From SIG603 sp964370635 (lineage in GTDB: Bacteria; Bacillota; Clostridia; Oscillospirales; Acutalibacteraceae), in contig CAYJJU010000011.1 of NCBI GenBank assembly GCA_964370635.1, positions 27,424 through 91,423 of the forward strand: 64,000 bases of DNA, given 5' to 3'. The notes under the pieces are model-generated. The model ran no database searches and had not been told where the DNA came from. It was given only the letters and a program-made list of their open reading frames with translations. The position numbers were made by a program, and so were the translations under genes. This document shows, piece after piece, positions 25,357 to 34,237 of this stretch (the stretch's first letter is position 1; each line of letters starts with the position of its first letter).

Positions 25357-26409
25357 ATGAAAATCACAAGAAAACCCACAAAAAAAGTCATGGTAAAAGA
25401 TGTTGCCATAGGTGGGGATAGCAAAATTACCATACAGTCCATGTTAAATGTAATATCAAGCGATGTCACGCAAAATGTGCTACAGGCCGTAGAGCTTGAA
25501 AAGGCAGGCTGTGAGATTATAAGGGTAGCAGTGCCCGACATGAAGGCGGTAGAGCTTGTATATAAAATCAAAGAGCAAATAAGCATACCCTTAGTGGCGG
25601 ATATCCACTTTGATTATAAACTTGCACTTGAATCTATTGCCGCTGGAATAGACAAGGTGCGTATTAACCCGGGAAATATCGGCGACGATAGCAGGGTGAA
25701 GGCGGTAGTTGATGCCTGCAAAGCCGGCGGTGTTCCCATAAGAATAGGCGTAAACTCCGGCTCTCTTGAAAAAAATATCCTTAAAAAACATGGAAGCTCC
25801 ACGCCGGATGCACTTTGCGAGAGTGCACTGTATCATGTTTCACTTTTAAATAAATTTGATTTTGATGACATAATAATTTCAATTAAATCATCAAATGTTT
25901 CAAAAATGATAGCAGCCTATGAAAAAATGTCAGAGCTTTGCGATTATCCTTTGCATCTAGGCGTTACCGAGGCAGGAACAAAACGCATGGGCATAGTTAA
26001 ATCGGCAATAGGAATAGGCAGTCTTTTGCAAAAAGGAATAGGGGACACTATTAGGGTATCTCTTACAGATAATCCCTTAGAGGAAATTGTTGCCGCAAGA
26101 GATATTTTGTCCGCACTTGATTTAAGAGAGGGCGTAAAATTTATATCTTGCCCTACTTGTGGAAGGACAAAAATCGACTTAATAGGCCTTGCAGGCAAGG
26201 TGGAGGAAAGACTTAAGGACTGTAAGAAAAATATAAGTGTAGCCGTGATGGGCTGTGAGGTTAACGGCCCTGGAGAGGCAAAAGATGCCGACATAGGAAT
26301 AGCCGGGGGACTTGGCGTAGGGCTTATCTTCAAAAAAGGAGAAATAGTAAAAAAAGTGCCTGAAGAGGAGCTTTTAGATGCGCTTTTAATGGAAATTGAA
26401 AAAATTTAA
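25357..26409 (+). CDS. ispG: (E)-4-hydroxy-3-methylbut-2-enyl-diphosphate synthase
   Basis: A 350-residue [4Fe-4S] enzyme (GcpE) that reduces MEcPP to HMBPP in the MEP pathway. Cluster cysteines appear in SCPTCGRTKIDL and VMGCEVNGPGEAKDADIGIAGG; the TIM-barrel part has DIHFDYKLAL and KVRINPGNIG. It sits where B. subtilis has proS, between rseP and polC, an arrangement common in Clostridia. GGGGT lies before the ATG. Confidence 0.96.
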   Translation: MKITRKPTKKVMVKDVAIGGDSKITIQSMLNVISSDVTQNVLQAVELEKAGCEIIRVAVPDMKAVELVYKIKEQISIPLVADIHFDYKLALESIAAGIDKVRINPGNIGDDSRVKAVVDACKAGGVPIRIGVNSGSLEKNILKKHGSSTPDALCESALYHVSLLNKFDFDDIIISIKSSNVSKMIAAYEKMSELCDYPLHLGVTEAGTKRMGIVKSAIGIGSLLQKGIGDTIRVSLTDNPLEEIVAARDILSALDLREGVKFISCPTCGRTKIDLIGLAGKVEERLKDCKKNISVAVMGCEVNGPGEAKDADIGIAGGLGVGLIFKKGEIVKKVPEEELLDALLMEIEKI

Positions 26410-26421
26410 GGGAGAGCTTTT

Positions 26422-29400
26422 GTGACAAATCTTTCAAAATTTATTAAAAAGGAAATAAAAAAAGACGAATTTACCGACAAACTTATAAATTCAAAGGTCA
26501 CCGCCTTGACTGTTGACAAGGTGGCAGGCACTGTGTGTTTTAGTATTGTTTTTAACGACTTTTTGCCGTACGATAAACTGCGTACGGCAGAAAGTTTTTT
26601 GCAAGATGTGCTTTGTTTACACTCGGTAAAAATAAATCCGATTTTCTCAAAAGAAGACTTTTGCAGTGAGGCGGTTTTTTCGGCATGCCAAAAATTAAAA
26701 GAAGAAGATGCGAGCATCAATGGAATTTTTAATGATGCGAAAGTAAATATTAATGAAAGCGAAGTGATAATAGAGCTTTCTCACGGTGGTTTTGACTTGC
26801 TTGAGCATAAAAAAACAGACAGAAAACTTACGGAGCTTATAAGGGCTTGGTTTGATAAAGAAATGACGGTAAAATTTAGCGGAACGCTTTCCTTAAAACA
26901 CGGCGATAGCACAAATATAGAAAGACTGCATGTTTTAGAAGAGAAAAGAAGGCGTGATAATATAGTAGAAAAAATGGAGATAGAAGAGAGCAGAATTTTA
27001 GAAAAAGCGGAAAGTCTTAAAATTTCGGTAAGAAAAGACGAGGGCTTAAAGCCACAAATAATTCTATCAAGCCTTAGACAGATTTTCGGGACTATGACAA
27101 AGCCTAAATTGCAGCCCATAGAAAAGCTTGAAAGCGAAGTGAGAAATGTCTTTATTTGGGGCGATATTTTTGATATCGAAGTAAGGGAAACAAGAGATAA
27201 ATCGAAAAAAATATACAGTTTTTACATAACAGACTACACAGACTCCATGATAGTAAAGCAAATTCAAGACAGCAAGCAGTGTGCCGTTTTTGACAGTTTA
27301 AGCAAGGGCGACACGATAGTAGTCAAGGGCGATGTGAGCTATGATAAATATGACAGAGAAAATATAATGTCGCTAAAAGCCATGGGTAAGGTGAAAAAAG
27401 TCGAAGTATCAGACATGTCAAAGGAGAAAAGAGTAGAGCTTCATGCGCATACAAATATGTCGACAATGGACGCAATTACGCCTATAGGAAAGCTAATTGA
27501 CAGGGCGGTAAAATGGGGGCATAGGGCAATTGCAGTGACCGACCACGGAGTTGCACAAGCCTTTCCCGATGCGATGAATGCATGGCTTAAACTGAAAAAA
27601 GCGGACGTGGATTTCAAGATTATTTATGGAGTAGAAGCCTACTTTGTAAATGATTTAGTTCCTGCCGTAAAAGGTGAATTTGACATAGGTTTAGACGAGG
27701 AGTTTATTTGTTTTGACCTTGAAACCACTGGCCTTAGTGCGAATACGGAAAAAATAACCGAAATTGGAGCAGTGAAAGTAGTAAATGGCGAAATTACAGA
27801 CACTTTCGGCACTCTGGTAAACCCGTTAAAACCCATCAGCAGAAAAATTACAGAGATTACGGGAATTGACGACAACATGGTAAAAGATGCCCCACATGAG
27901 ACGGAGGCGCTTAAGAGCTTTTTTGAATTTTGTGGAAACTCCCCCGTTTTTGTGGCACATAATGCCGATTTTGACATGTCTTTTTTAAGGGCGGCCGCCC
28001 AAAGAGTCGGGATAGAATTTGCCGAAAATTATATAGACACGCTTACCATGTGTCGCTCTATGTTTAAAGACATTAAAAATCATAAACTAGACACGGTTGC
28101 AAATTATTTAAAGCTTAAACCATTTAACCACCACAGGGCGGTGGACGATGCCACGGTTTTGGCAGATATTTTCATAAATCTTCTTTTAAGACTTAAAGAG
28201 GATAAAAACATAGAGAGCACTAAGGAAATAAATTCCATACTTGCAGGTGGGGACTATAAAAAACTGCGCTCCCACCACCAAATTATTCTGGTTAAAAATT
28301 TAGTTGGACTTAAAAATCTATATAAAATTATTTCTGCAGGGCATCTAAATTATTTTTATAAAAACCCAAGAGTGCCAAAAAGTTTTCTTGATAAACACAG
28401 AGAGGGTCTAATTATTGGCTCTGCCTGTGAAGCGGGAGAACTATTTAAGGCCATAGTAAGGGGCGAAAAATTTAGTGAGCTTTTAAAAATTGCCGATTAT
28501 TACGATTATCTTGAAATCCAGCCCATAGGCAATAATATGTTCATGGTGAAAAACGGCACTTGCGACATACAAACGCTTAAGGAGTACAATAAAACCGTCG
28601 TTAAACTGGGCGAAAAGCTGGGTAAACCCGTTGTAGCCACAGGCGACGTTCACTTTATGGACCCGCATGATGCAAAATATAGGACTATTTTGATGAACTC
28701 AAAAGGCTTCTCAGACGCCGAAGACCAAGCGCCACTTTATTTTAAAACCACAGACGAAATGCTTGAAGAGTTTTCGTATCTCGGAGAAGAGAAGGCATAT
28801 GAAGTAGTCGTTACAAACACCAATTTAATTGCCGACATGGTAGAGCCCGTAAGGGCTATACCGCCCGGCGTGTTTCCGCCTCATATCGACGGTGCAGAGG
28901 ACGAGCTCAATGCGATTTCGTGGCAAAGGGCAAGAGAGAGATACGGTGAAGATTTACCCGAAGTGGTGGAAAAAAGGCTTAAAAAAGAGCTTGGCTCAAT
29001 TAACAAGCACGGCTTCTCGGTGCTTTATATGACGGCACAAAAACTAGTTGCCGATAGCGAGAAAAACGGCTATTTTGTGGGCTCGAGGGGCTCTGTTGGC
29101 TCATCGTTTGTCGCATTTATCTCGGGTATTTCTGAGGTTAACCCAATAGAGCCGCACTATGTTTGCAAAAAATGTAAATATAGCAAATTTTTCTTAAAAG
29201 GCGAATATGACTCAGGCTTTGACATGCCGGAGGAATTTTGTCCTAATTGTAATGAAAGCATGGAGCGTGACGGCCACACCATACCGTTTGAAACATTCTT
29301 AGGCTTTGACGGCGATAAAACACCCGATATAGACCTTAATTTCTCGGGCGAGTATCAAAGTGGGGCGCATAGGTATACAGAAGAACTTTTCGGCAGAGAT

Positions 29401-30759
29401 AATGTTTTTAAGGCAGGAACCATAGCCACCGTTGCGGACAAAACTGCAATAGCATATGTAAGAAAATTTGCAGAGGAGAAGGATAGGATATTCCACAGGG
29501 CAGAGGAAAGACGCCTTGCGGTTGGCTGTACGGGAATTAAACGCACCACAGGTCAACATCCCGGGGGCATGGTTGTTGTGCCAAAGGGGATGGAAATTTA
29601 CGATTTTTGCCCCGTGCAAAGGCCTGCAAACGACCAAAAATCCGATAATATTACAACTCACTTTGACTTCCACTCCATACATGACACAATCTGTAAGCTA
29701 GACGAGCTCGGACACGACGTTCCCACTATTTATAGGTATTTGGAAGACTACACGGGCACATCAATTTTGGACGTACCCATGAGCGACCCAAAAGTTATGT
29801 CGCTGTTTTACTCGACCGATGCATTAAATGTAAGCCCCGAGGACATAAATTCCAAGACAGGCACTTTTTCACTGCCTGAAGTTGGAACGGGCTTTGTAAG
29901 GCAGATGTTGATTGAAACTCAGCCAAAGACCTTTAGCGACCTCTTGCAAATTTCGGGCCTTTCACACGGAACAGATGTTTGGCTTGGCAATGCGCAAGAA
30001 CTTATTAAAAACGGAACCTGCTCGATATCCGACGTTATCGGAACTCGTGACAACATCATGACCTATTTAATGCTTAAAGGCTTACAGCCGAATATGGCAT
30101 TTAAAATCATGGAAATTACAAGAAAAGGCGGAGCGAAAAAATTCTTAACGCAAGAGCATCTTGTCGCTATGAAAGAAAACAATGTGCCACAGTGGTACAT
30201 AGACTCCTGCTTTAAAATAAAATACATGTTCCCAAAGGCCCATGCCGCCGCTTATATGATAGCAACTTTAAGGCTTGGCTGGTACAAGGTCTATAAACCC
30301 ACGCACTATTATGCGGCATATTTTACCGTAAGAAGCGACGACTTCGACGGCGCCACAGCCGTAAAAGGACGAGATGCCGTGCTTAGAAAAATGAGGGACA
30401 TAGAGTCTAAGATGAAAAACAAAGAGGCAAGCCCTAAGGAAGAGTCGACTTACGGTTTCTTCCAAATTATAAATGAAATGCTTGCAAGGGGAATAGAGCT
30501 ATTACCTGTCGATTTAGAGAAGTCGCATGCCACTAAGTTTTTGGTGGAAGACGAAAAAATCAGGCTTCCTTTCTCATCTCTTGCAGGTGTAGGCGAAAAT
30601 GCGGCGCTAAGCCTTTATGAGGTAGGGCGTGACACGCATAAATCCATTGAAGACCTAAGGATAAGCGCCAAAGTCTCCTCTGCCGTAATTTCGGTTTTAA
30701 GAGAGGCAGGAGTTTTATCGCACCTACCCGAAAGTGCGCAAATTAGCCTTTTTGGCTAG
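26422..30759 (+). CDS. polC: DNA polymerase III alpha subunit, PolC type
   Basis: A 1445-residue replicative polymerase of the low-GC Gram-positive type. In order: an N-terminal region, an OB domain (about 230-325), a PHP domain with HAH at 341-343, a proofreading exonuclease inserted in the PHP domain (D432/E434 in FDLETTG) with later ANYLKLKPFNHHRAVDDA, a zinc finger near residue 915 (CKKC...CPNC), catalytic aspartates D969 and D971 in PDIDLNFSGEYQ, and a C-terminal helix-hairpin-helix region. The start is GTG with AGGGAGAG upstream. The TAG stop is also the first three bases of the left arm of the structured element that follows, so the extreme C-terminus (ISLFG) may have been reshaped by its insertion. 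Confidence 0.97.
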   Translation: MTNLSKFIKKEIKKDEFTDKLINSKVTALTVDKVAGTVCFSIVFNDFLPYDKLRTAESFLQDVLCLHSVKINPIFSKEDFCSEAVFSACQKLKEEDASINGIFNDAKVNINESEVIIELSHGGFDLLEHKKTDRKLTELIRAWFDKEMTVKFSGTLSLKHGDSTNIERLHVLEEKRRRDNIVEKMEIEESRILEKAESLKISVRKDEGLKPQIILSSLRQIFGTMTKPKLQPIEKLESEVRNVFIWGDIFDIEVRETRDKSKKIYSFYITDYTDSMIVKQIQDSKQCAVFDSLSKGDTIVVKGDVSYDKYDRENIMSLKAMGKVKKVEVSDMSKEKRVELHAHTNMSTMDAITPIGKLIDRAVKWGHRAIAVTDHGVAQAFPDAMNAWLKLKKADVDFKIIYGVEAYFVNDLVPAVKGEFDIGLDEEFICFDLETTGLSANTEKITEIGAVKVVNGEITDTFGTLVNPLKPISRKITEITGIDDNMVKDAPHETEALKSFFEFCGNSPVFVAHNADFDMSFLRAAAQRVGIEFAENYIDTLTMCRSMFKDIKNHKLDTVANYLKLKPFNHHRAVDDATVLADIFINLLLRLKEDKNIESTKEINSILAGGDYKKLRSHHQIILVKNLVGLKNLYKIISAGHLNYFYKNPRVPKSFLDKHREGLIIGSACEAGELFKAIVRGEKFSELLKIADYYDYLEIQPIGNNMFMVKNGTCDIQTLKEYNKTVVKLGEKLGKPVVATGDVHFMDPHDAKYRTILMNSKGFSDAEDQAPLYFKTTDEMLEEFSYLGEEKAYEVVVTNTNLIADMVEPVRAIPPGVFPPHIDGAEDELNAISWQRARERYGEDLPEVVEKRLKKELGSINKHGFSVLYMTAQKLVADSEKNGYFVGSRGSVGSSFVAFISGISEVNPIEPHYVCKKCKYSKFFLKGEYDSGFDMPEEFCPNCNESMERDGHTIPFETFLGFDGDKTPDIDLNFSGEYQSGAHRYTEELFGRDNVFKAGTIATVADKTAIAYVRKFAEEKDRIFHRAEERRLAVGCTGIKRTTGQHPGGMVVVPKGMEIYDFCPVQRPANDQKSDNITTHFDFHSIHDTICKLDELGHDVPTIYRYLEDYTGTSILDVPMSDPKVMSLFYSTDALNVSPEDINSKTGTFSLPEVGTGFVRQMLIETQPKTFSDLLQISGLSHGTDVWLGNAQELIKNGTCSISDVIGTRDNIMTYLMLKGLQPNMAFKIMEITRKGGAKKFLTQEHLVAMKENNVPQWYIDSCFKIKYMFPKAHAAAYMIATLRLGWYKVYKPTHYYAAYFTVRSDDFDGATAVKGRDAVLRKMRDIESKMKNKEASPKEESTYGFFQIINEMLARGIELLPVDLEKSHATKFLVEDEKIRLPFSSLAGVGENAALSLYEVGRDTHKSIEDLRISAKVSSAVISVLREAGVLSHLPESAQISLFG

Positions 30760-31033
30760 CCGAATTCATATAATCTGAACCACGCCTAAAAACGCCCAAA
30801 TTGCACCGCTAACTTCGTTATCCTCTTTGCAATACGCTAGTATTACTTCATCGTCTGCCTTGCTATAGGCACAATTTGGGCATTTTTAGGTCTAAGGATT
30901 TTCTGGCAAATGGGTGGGTTTTATAGCAAGGAAAAGCCTTGCGGTAATGCTGGCGCCTTACAAAAGGCTTTGACGAAGATAGAAAGCCTACCCATTTGTC
31001 AGAAAACGGGTTCGGGTTATATGAACTCGGCTA
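30757..31033 (+). repeat. Structured 277-bp cloverleaf-like element after polC
   Basis: Three long arms: outer stem 30757-30781 with 31009-31033 (22 of 25 match), arm A 30785-30803 with 30872-30890 (18 of 19), arm B 30899-30925 with 30980-31006 (23 of 27). Of eight imperfect positions, five become G-U pairs in plus-strand RNA, so that strand folds best. Smaller hairpins lie in the loops (ATTGCA/TGCAAT at 30800-30833, AATAC-gcta-GTATT, TGCC/GGCA, GCAAGG/CCTTGC). No supported coding frame. It may be an RNA or a MITE-like insertion; the outer arms would be its terminal repeats. Confidence 0.7.
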
Positions 31034-31049
31034 AATTACCTTTGATATC

Positions 31050-31078
31050 TTGACAAATACATTTCACTGTGTTATCAT
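31050..31078 (+). promoter_or_regulatory. Promoter of the histidine operon
   Basis: TTGACA, a 17-base spacer and TATCAT, 38 bases before the hisZ start. A short leader remains, with no room for a T-box. Confidence 0.8.
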
Positions 31079-31086
31079 GGTAACAC
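31069..31086 (+). promoter_or_regulatory. Candidate operator overlapping the his promoter
   Basis: GTGTTATCATGGTAACAC: perfect 6-base half-sites GTGTTA/TAACAC around six bases, covering the -10 box. A repressor bound here would block RNA polymerase. The regulator is unknown; a HisR/YerC-like repressor is a possibility by analogy only. Confidence 0.55.
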
Positions 31087-31115
31087 TTTACTACGATAAA
31101 CTAGGAGGCGGTACA

Positions 31116-32309
31116 ATGAAAAAATTACATATGATAAGCCCTGAGGGCACAAATGACGTGCTTTTTGGGCAGTGTTTAAGAAGAAGAGAAGTCGAAAAAA
31201 ATATTAACGAGGTATTCAAGCTTTACGGATATAATGAAGTTATAACCCCCGGCATAGAATATTTTGATTTATTTAGCCCCTCCATTCCTCAAACTCAAAT
31301 GTACACAACAACAGACAATAAGGGCAGACTTGTGGTCTTAAGGCCTGATATCACCCTGCCTATTGCAAGGCTAACAGCCGCAAAACTGCAAAATCTTGCA
31401 CTGCCCATAAGGCTTTTTTATAATCAAACTATATTTAGAAAAAGGGCAGAGCATTCGGGCAGAAATGTAGAAATTGCGCAGTCGGGAGTTGAAGTTTTAG
31501 GTGCTGACGGAATAAGAGCCGATTTAGAGCTTATAAACACAGCGCTTACCGCCTTGTCATCAAGCGTTAAAAACTTTAGGGTAGAGATAGGCCATGCAGG
31601 CATATTTAAAAAGCTTGCAGACGGAATGAAGATAGACGCAGATGTTAGAGAAAAAATACGTGCCGTAATCGAGAGTAAAAACTATTCGGCACTAGATGAC
31701 ATACTAAAAAATATAGAAGATTCGCCATACAAAAACGCAGTAGCAAAGCTTCCAAGACTTTTTGGAGGCGAAGAAGTTTTTGAAACAGCAAAAAATATTT
31801 GTCCTTCTGAAGAAATAGAGGAAATTTTAAATTATATACAAAGCCTTTACAAAGCGCTTTGTAAAATGGGACTTGAAGACAAAATTATGCTTGATTTTGC
31901 CCTTGTTCAAAGAAATGACTATTACACAGGCGTCGTTTTTAGTGCATATGTAGACGGAATTGGCGATGCGGTTTTAAATGGCGGAAGGTACAATAATCTT
32001 TTTGAAAAATTCAATATGGATATGCCTGCAATTGGTTTTGCGATAAATATTAGCGACATTGCAAATGTGTATTGTGTAAATGGCGCAGAAAAAGCCGTAA
32101 AAAAGACTTTGATTTTTGGAAAAGAAGGATATGAAACAGACGCATTAATCCTTCTCAATGAGCTTACTAAAAAGGGTAACAGCTGCGAAATTGCCCTGTT
32201 TGACACGATAGAGGAAAATACCGCATACGCTAAAAGCACAAAATTTAGCGAAATAATTGTGGTGGCAGAAAAAACAACTCATATAAATTTAGGAGGTGAT
32301 GACAGTTGA
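31116..32309 (+). CDS. hisZ: ATP phosphoribosyltransferase regulatory subunit HisZ
   Basis: A 397-residue paralogue of histidyl-tRNA synthetase that lacks aminoacylation capacity and serves as the regulatory partner of short HisG. Class II synthetase segments are visible: ISPEGTNDVLFGQ, TPGIEYFDLF, RPDITLPIARL (motif 2 region), GVEVLGADG and LNGGRYNNL. The ATG at 31116 follows AGGAGGCGG; an in-frame TTG upstream would overlap the promoter and is rejected. The stop overlaps the hisG start. Confidence 0.94.
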   Translation: MKKLHMISPEGTNDVLFGQCLRRREVEKNINEVFKLYGYNEVITPGIEYFDLFSPSIPQTQMYTTTDNKGRLVVLRPDITLPIARLTAAKLQNLALPIRLFYNQTIFRKRAEHSGRNVEIAQSGVEVLGADGIRADLELINTALTALSSSVKNFRVEIGHAGIFKKLADGMKIDADVREKIRAVIESKNYSALDDILKNIEDSPYKNAVAKLPRLFGGEEVFETAKNICPSEEIEEILNYIQSLYKALCKMGLEDKIMLDFALVQRNDYYTGVVFSAYVDGIGDAVLNGGRYNNLFEKFNMDMPAIGFAINISDIANVYCVNGAEKAVKKTLIFGKEGYETDALILLNELTKKGNSCEIALFDTIEENTAYAKSTKFSEIIVVAEKTTHINLGGDDS

Positions 32310-32938
32310 AAGCACTTAGAATAGCGCTTACTAAAGGCAGGCTTGAAAAAGACACCGTGGCACTTTTTGAAAAAATTGGCTACGACTGCACAATGGTGAG
32401 AGAGAAGGGAAGAAAGCTCATTTTGCCCATAAATAACGGTGAAATTGAGTTTGTTCTTGCAAAGGCGGCAGACGTCATTACCTATGTTGAAAACGGTGTA
32501 TGCGATTTAGGGGTTGTAGGCAAGGACACGATAATGGAAAACGGCGGAAGCTTTTATGAAATACTCGACTTAGGTTTTGGCAGGTGTAAATTTGCGCTTG
32601 CGGCAAAAAAAGATGCAGATTTTTATAAGGGTTACAAGACAAAAACCTTGGCATCAAAATATCCTTTGGTCACAAGAAGGTTTTTTGAAGAAAAGGATAT
32701 GGACGTAAACATAATAAAAATTGAAGGCTCGGTAGAGCTTGCGCCGCTATTAGGCCTTTCAGACGGCATAGTGGACATAGTTGAAACGGGTAGCACATTA
32801 AAGGAAAATGGCCTTGAAGTAAAAGACTTTATTGCCGATATATCAGCAAGATTTATAGCAAATACTGCGAGTTTAAAACTTAGAAAAAAAGAGATAGAAA
32901 GCCTTGCTAAGGCGCTTGAAAATGGTCTTAAGGAGTGA
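32306..32938 (+). CDS. hisG: ATP phosphoribosyltransferase, short form
   Basis: A 210-residue short-type HisG without the C-terminal regulatory domain of long forms, hence dependent on HisZ. TKGRLEKDT at the N-terminus, VCDLGVVGKDTI and the PRPP-binding DGIVDIVETGSTLKENGL are clear. It catalyses the first step of histidine synthesis, ATP plus PRPP to PR-ATP. The start is TTG in a TTGA overlap with hisZ, eight bases after AGGAGGTGA-like sequence, suggesting coupled translation of the two subunits. Confidence 0.95.
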   Translation: MKALRIALTKGRLEKDTVALFEKIGYDCTMVREKGRKLILPINNGEIEFVLAKAADVITYVENGVCDLGVVGKDTIMENGGSFYEILDLGFGRCKFALAAKKDADFYKGYKTKTLASKYPLVTRRFFEEKDMDVNIIKIEGSVELAPLLGLSDGIVDIVETGSTLKENGLEVKDFIADISARFIANTASLKLRKKEIESLAKALENGLKE

Positions 32939-32944
32939 TTTAAC

Positions 32945-34237
32945 GTGATTAAAATAGTAAAGGGCGACAAAGAAACTTGTAAAAGTTTTGTTGCACAGCT
33001 TAAAGCACGCATAGATGATAACGATAAAAAAGTGGACTCTATAGTTTCTGACATAATAAAAAATGTAAGGGAAAATGGCGACAAGGCGCTTAAAGAGTAC
33101 TCGCTAAAATTTGACGGTTGGGTGCCTGAAAAATTAGAACTCAGTCGTAAAGAAATTGAAGAAATCGCTAAGGAGAGCGACCCTAAGTTTATAAAAGCCT
33201 TAGAAAATGCGGCGAAAAATATTGAAGATTTTCACCAAAGACAAAAACAGCAATCAAGAATTGACACCGATAAGGAAGGCATAATTTTAGGGCAAAAAGT
33301 GCGTGGGCTTCACAGCGTTGGCGTGTATGTTCCGGGCGGAACGGCAGTGTACCCCTCTACTGTTTTAATGAATGTAATTCCGGCAAAAATTGCCGAGGTA
33401 GGCGAGATTGTAATGGTGACGCCACCAGGAATTAACGGAAAACCAAGCCCTGATATAATGGCAGCCGCTAAGGTAGCAGGGGTTGACAGGGTGTTTTTAA
33501 CAGGCGGAGCACAGGCTGTAGCGGCCCTTGCCTTAGGTACCGAAACTGTTCCTAAGGTAGATAAAATTGTAGGACCCGGCAACATATTTGTCGCAACGGC
33601 AAAAAAACAACTTTACGGAGTTGTGGACATAGACATGATAGCAGGGCCTAGCGAAGTCTTGATAATTGCCGATGAAAAGGCAAACCCGAAATATCTTGCC
33701 GCCGATTTAATGAGTCAGGCAGAGCATGATGAAATGGCATCGTCTGTCTTAATCACAGACAGCGAAGAGCTTGCAGATAAAACAAGAAAAGAACTTATAA
33801 GACAGGTAAAAACTTTAAGCCGCAAGGATATAATAGAGAAATCTCTTGAGAATTTTGGCGCAATTATAGTGTGCGAAAACATGGAGCAGGCCGTAGAGTT
33901 TGCAAACGACTTTGCACCGGAGCACTTAGAGGTTAGCTGTGAAAATCCGTTTGACTATTTAGGAAAACTTCACAATGCAGGCTCAATTTTCTTAGGGGAA
34001 TACTCACCGGAGCCTTTGGGTGATTATTATGCAGGTGCAAACCATGTGCTTCCGACAAACGGCACCGCAAGATTTTTCTCACCACTCTCAGTCGACAGCT
34101 ATTTAAAAAAGACAAGTTTTATTTATTATACAAAAGACGCACTGCTAAAGGCGGCGGACGACATAGTCTTGCTTGCAAAGACAGAGCAGCTTACCGCACA
34201 CGCAAATTCTATTGAAGTGAGGCAGGAAGATGTATAA
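32945..34237 (+). CDS. hisD: Histidinol dehydrogenase
   Basis: A 430-residue, full-length HisD: VGVYVPGGTAVYPSTVLMN, VGPGNIFVATAKK, MIAGPSEVLI, LMSQAEHDEMASS (zinc and catalytic His/Glu) and NHVLPTNGTARF. It oxidises histidinol to histidine with NAD+, the last two steps of the pathway. The start is GTG after AAGGAG. It overlaps hisC by eight bases. Confidence 0.97.
   Translation: MIKIVKGDKETCKSFVAQLKARIDDNDKKVDSIVSDIIKNVRENGDKALKEYSLKFDGWVPEKLELSRKEIEEIAKESDPKFIKALENAAKNIEDFHQRQKQQSRIDTDKEGIILGQKVRGLHSVGVYVPGGTAVYPSTVLMNVIPAKIAEVGEIVMVTPPGINGKPSPDIMAAAKVAGVDRVFLTGGAQAVAALALGTETVPKVDKIVGPGNIFVATAKKQLYGVVDIDMIAGPSEVLIIADEKANPKYLAADLMSQAEHDEMASSVLITDSEELADKTRKELIRQVKTLSRKDIIEKSLENFGAIIVCENMEQAVEFANDFAPEHLEVSCENPFDYLGKLHNAGSIFLGEYSPEPLGDYYAGANHVLPTNGTARFFSPLSVDSYLKKTSFIYYTKDALLKAADDIVLLAKTEQLTAHANSIEVRQEDV

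Noticed and set aside
30763..30872. Acidic open frame on the minus strand of arm A (ADDEVILAYCKEDNEVSG...)
   Set aside because: There is no in-frame start codon or ribosome-binding site, it is short, and it lies wholly within a structured repeat.
30891..31115. T-box or riboswitch before hisZ
   Set aside because: The strong promoter at 31050-31078 leaves only a short leader, and no specifier loop or TGGNACC antiterminator motif is present; GGGTGGG at 30912 is in the cloverleaf element, upstream of the promoter.
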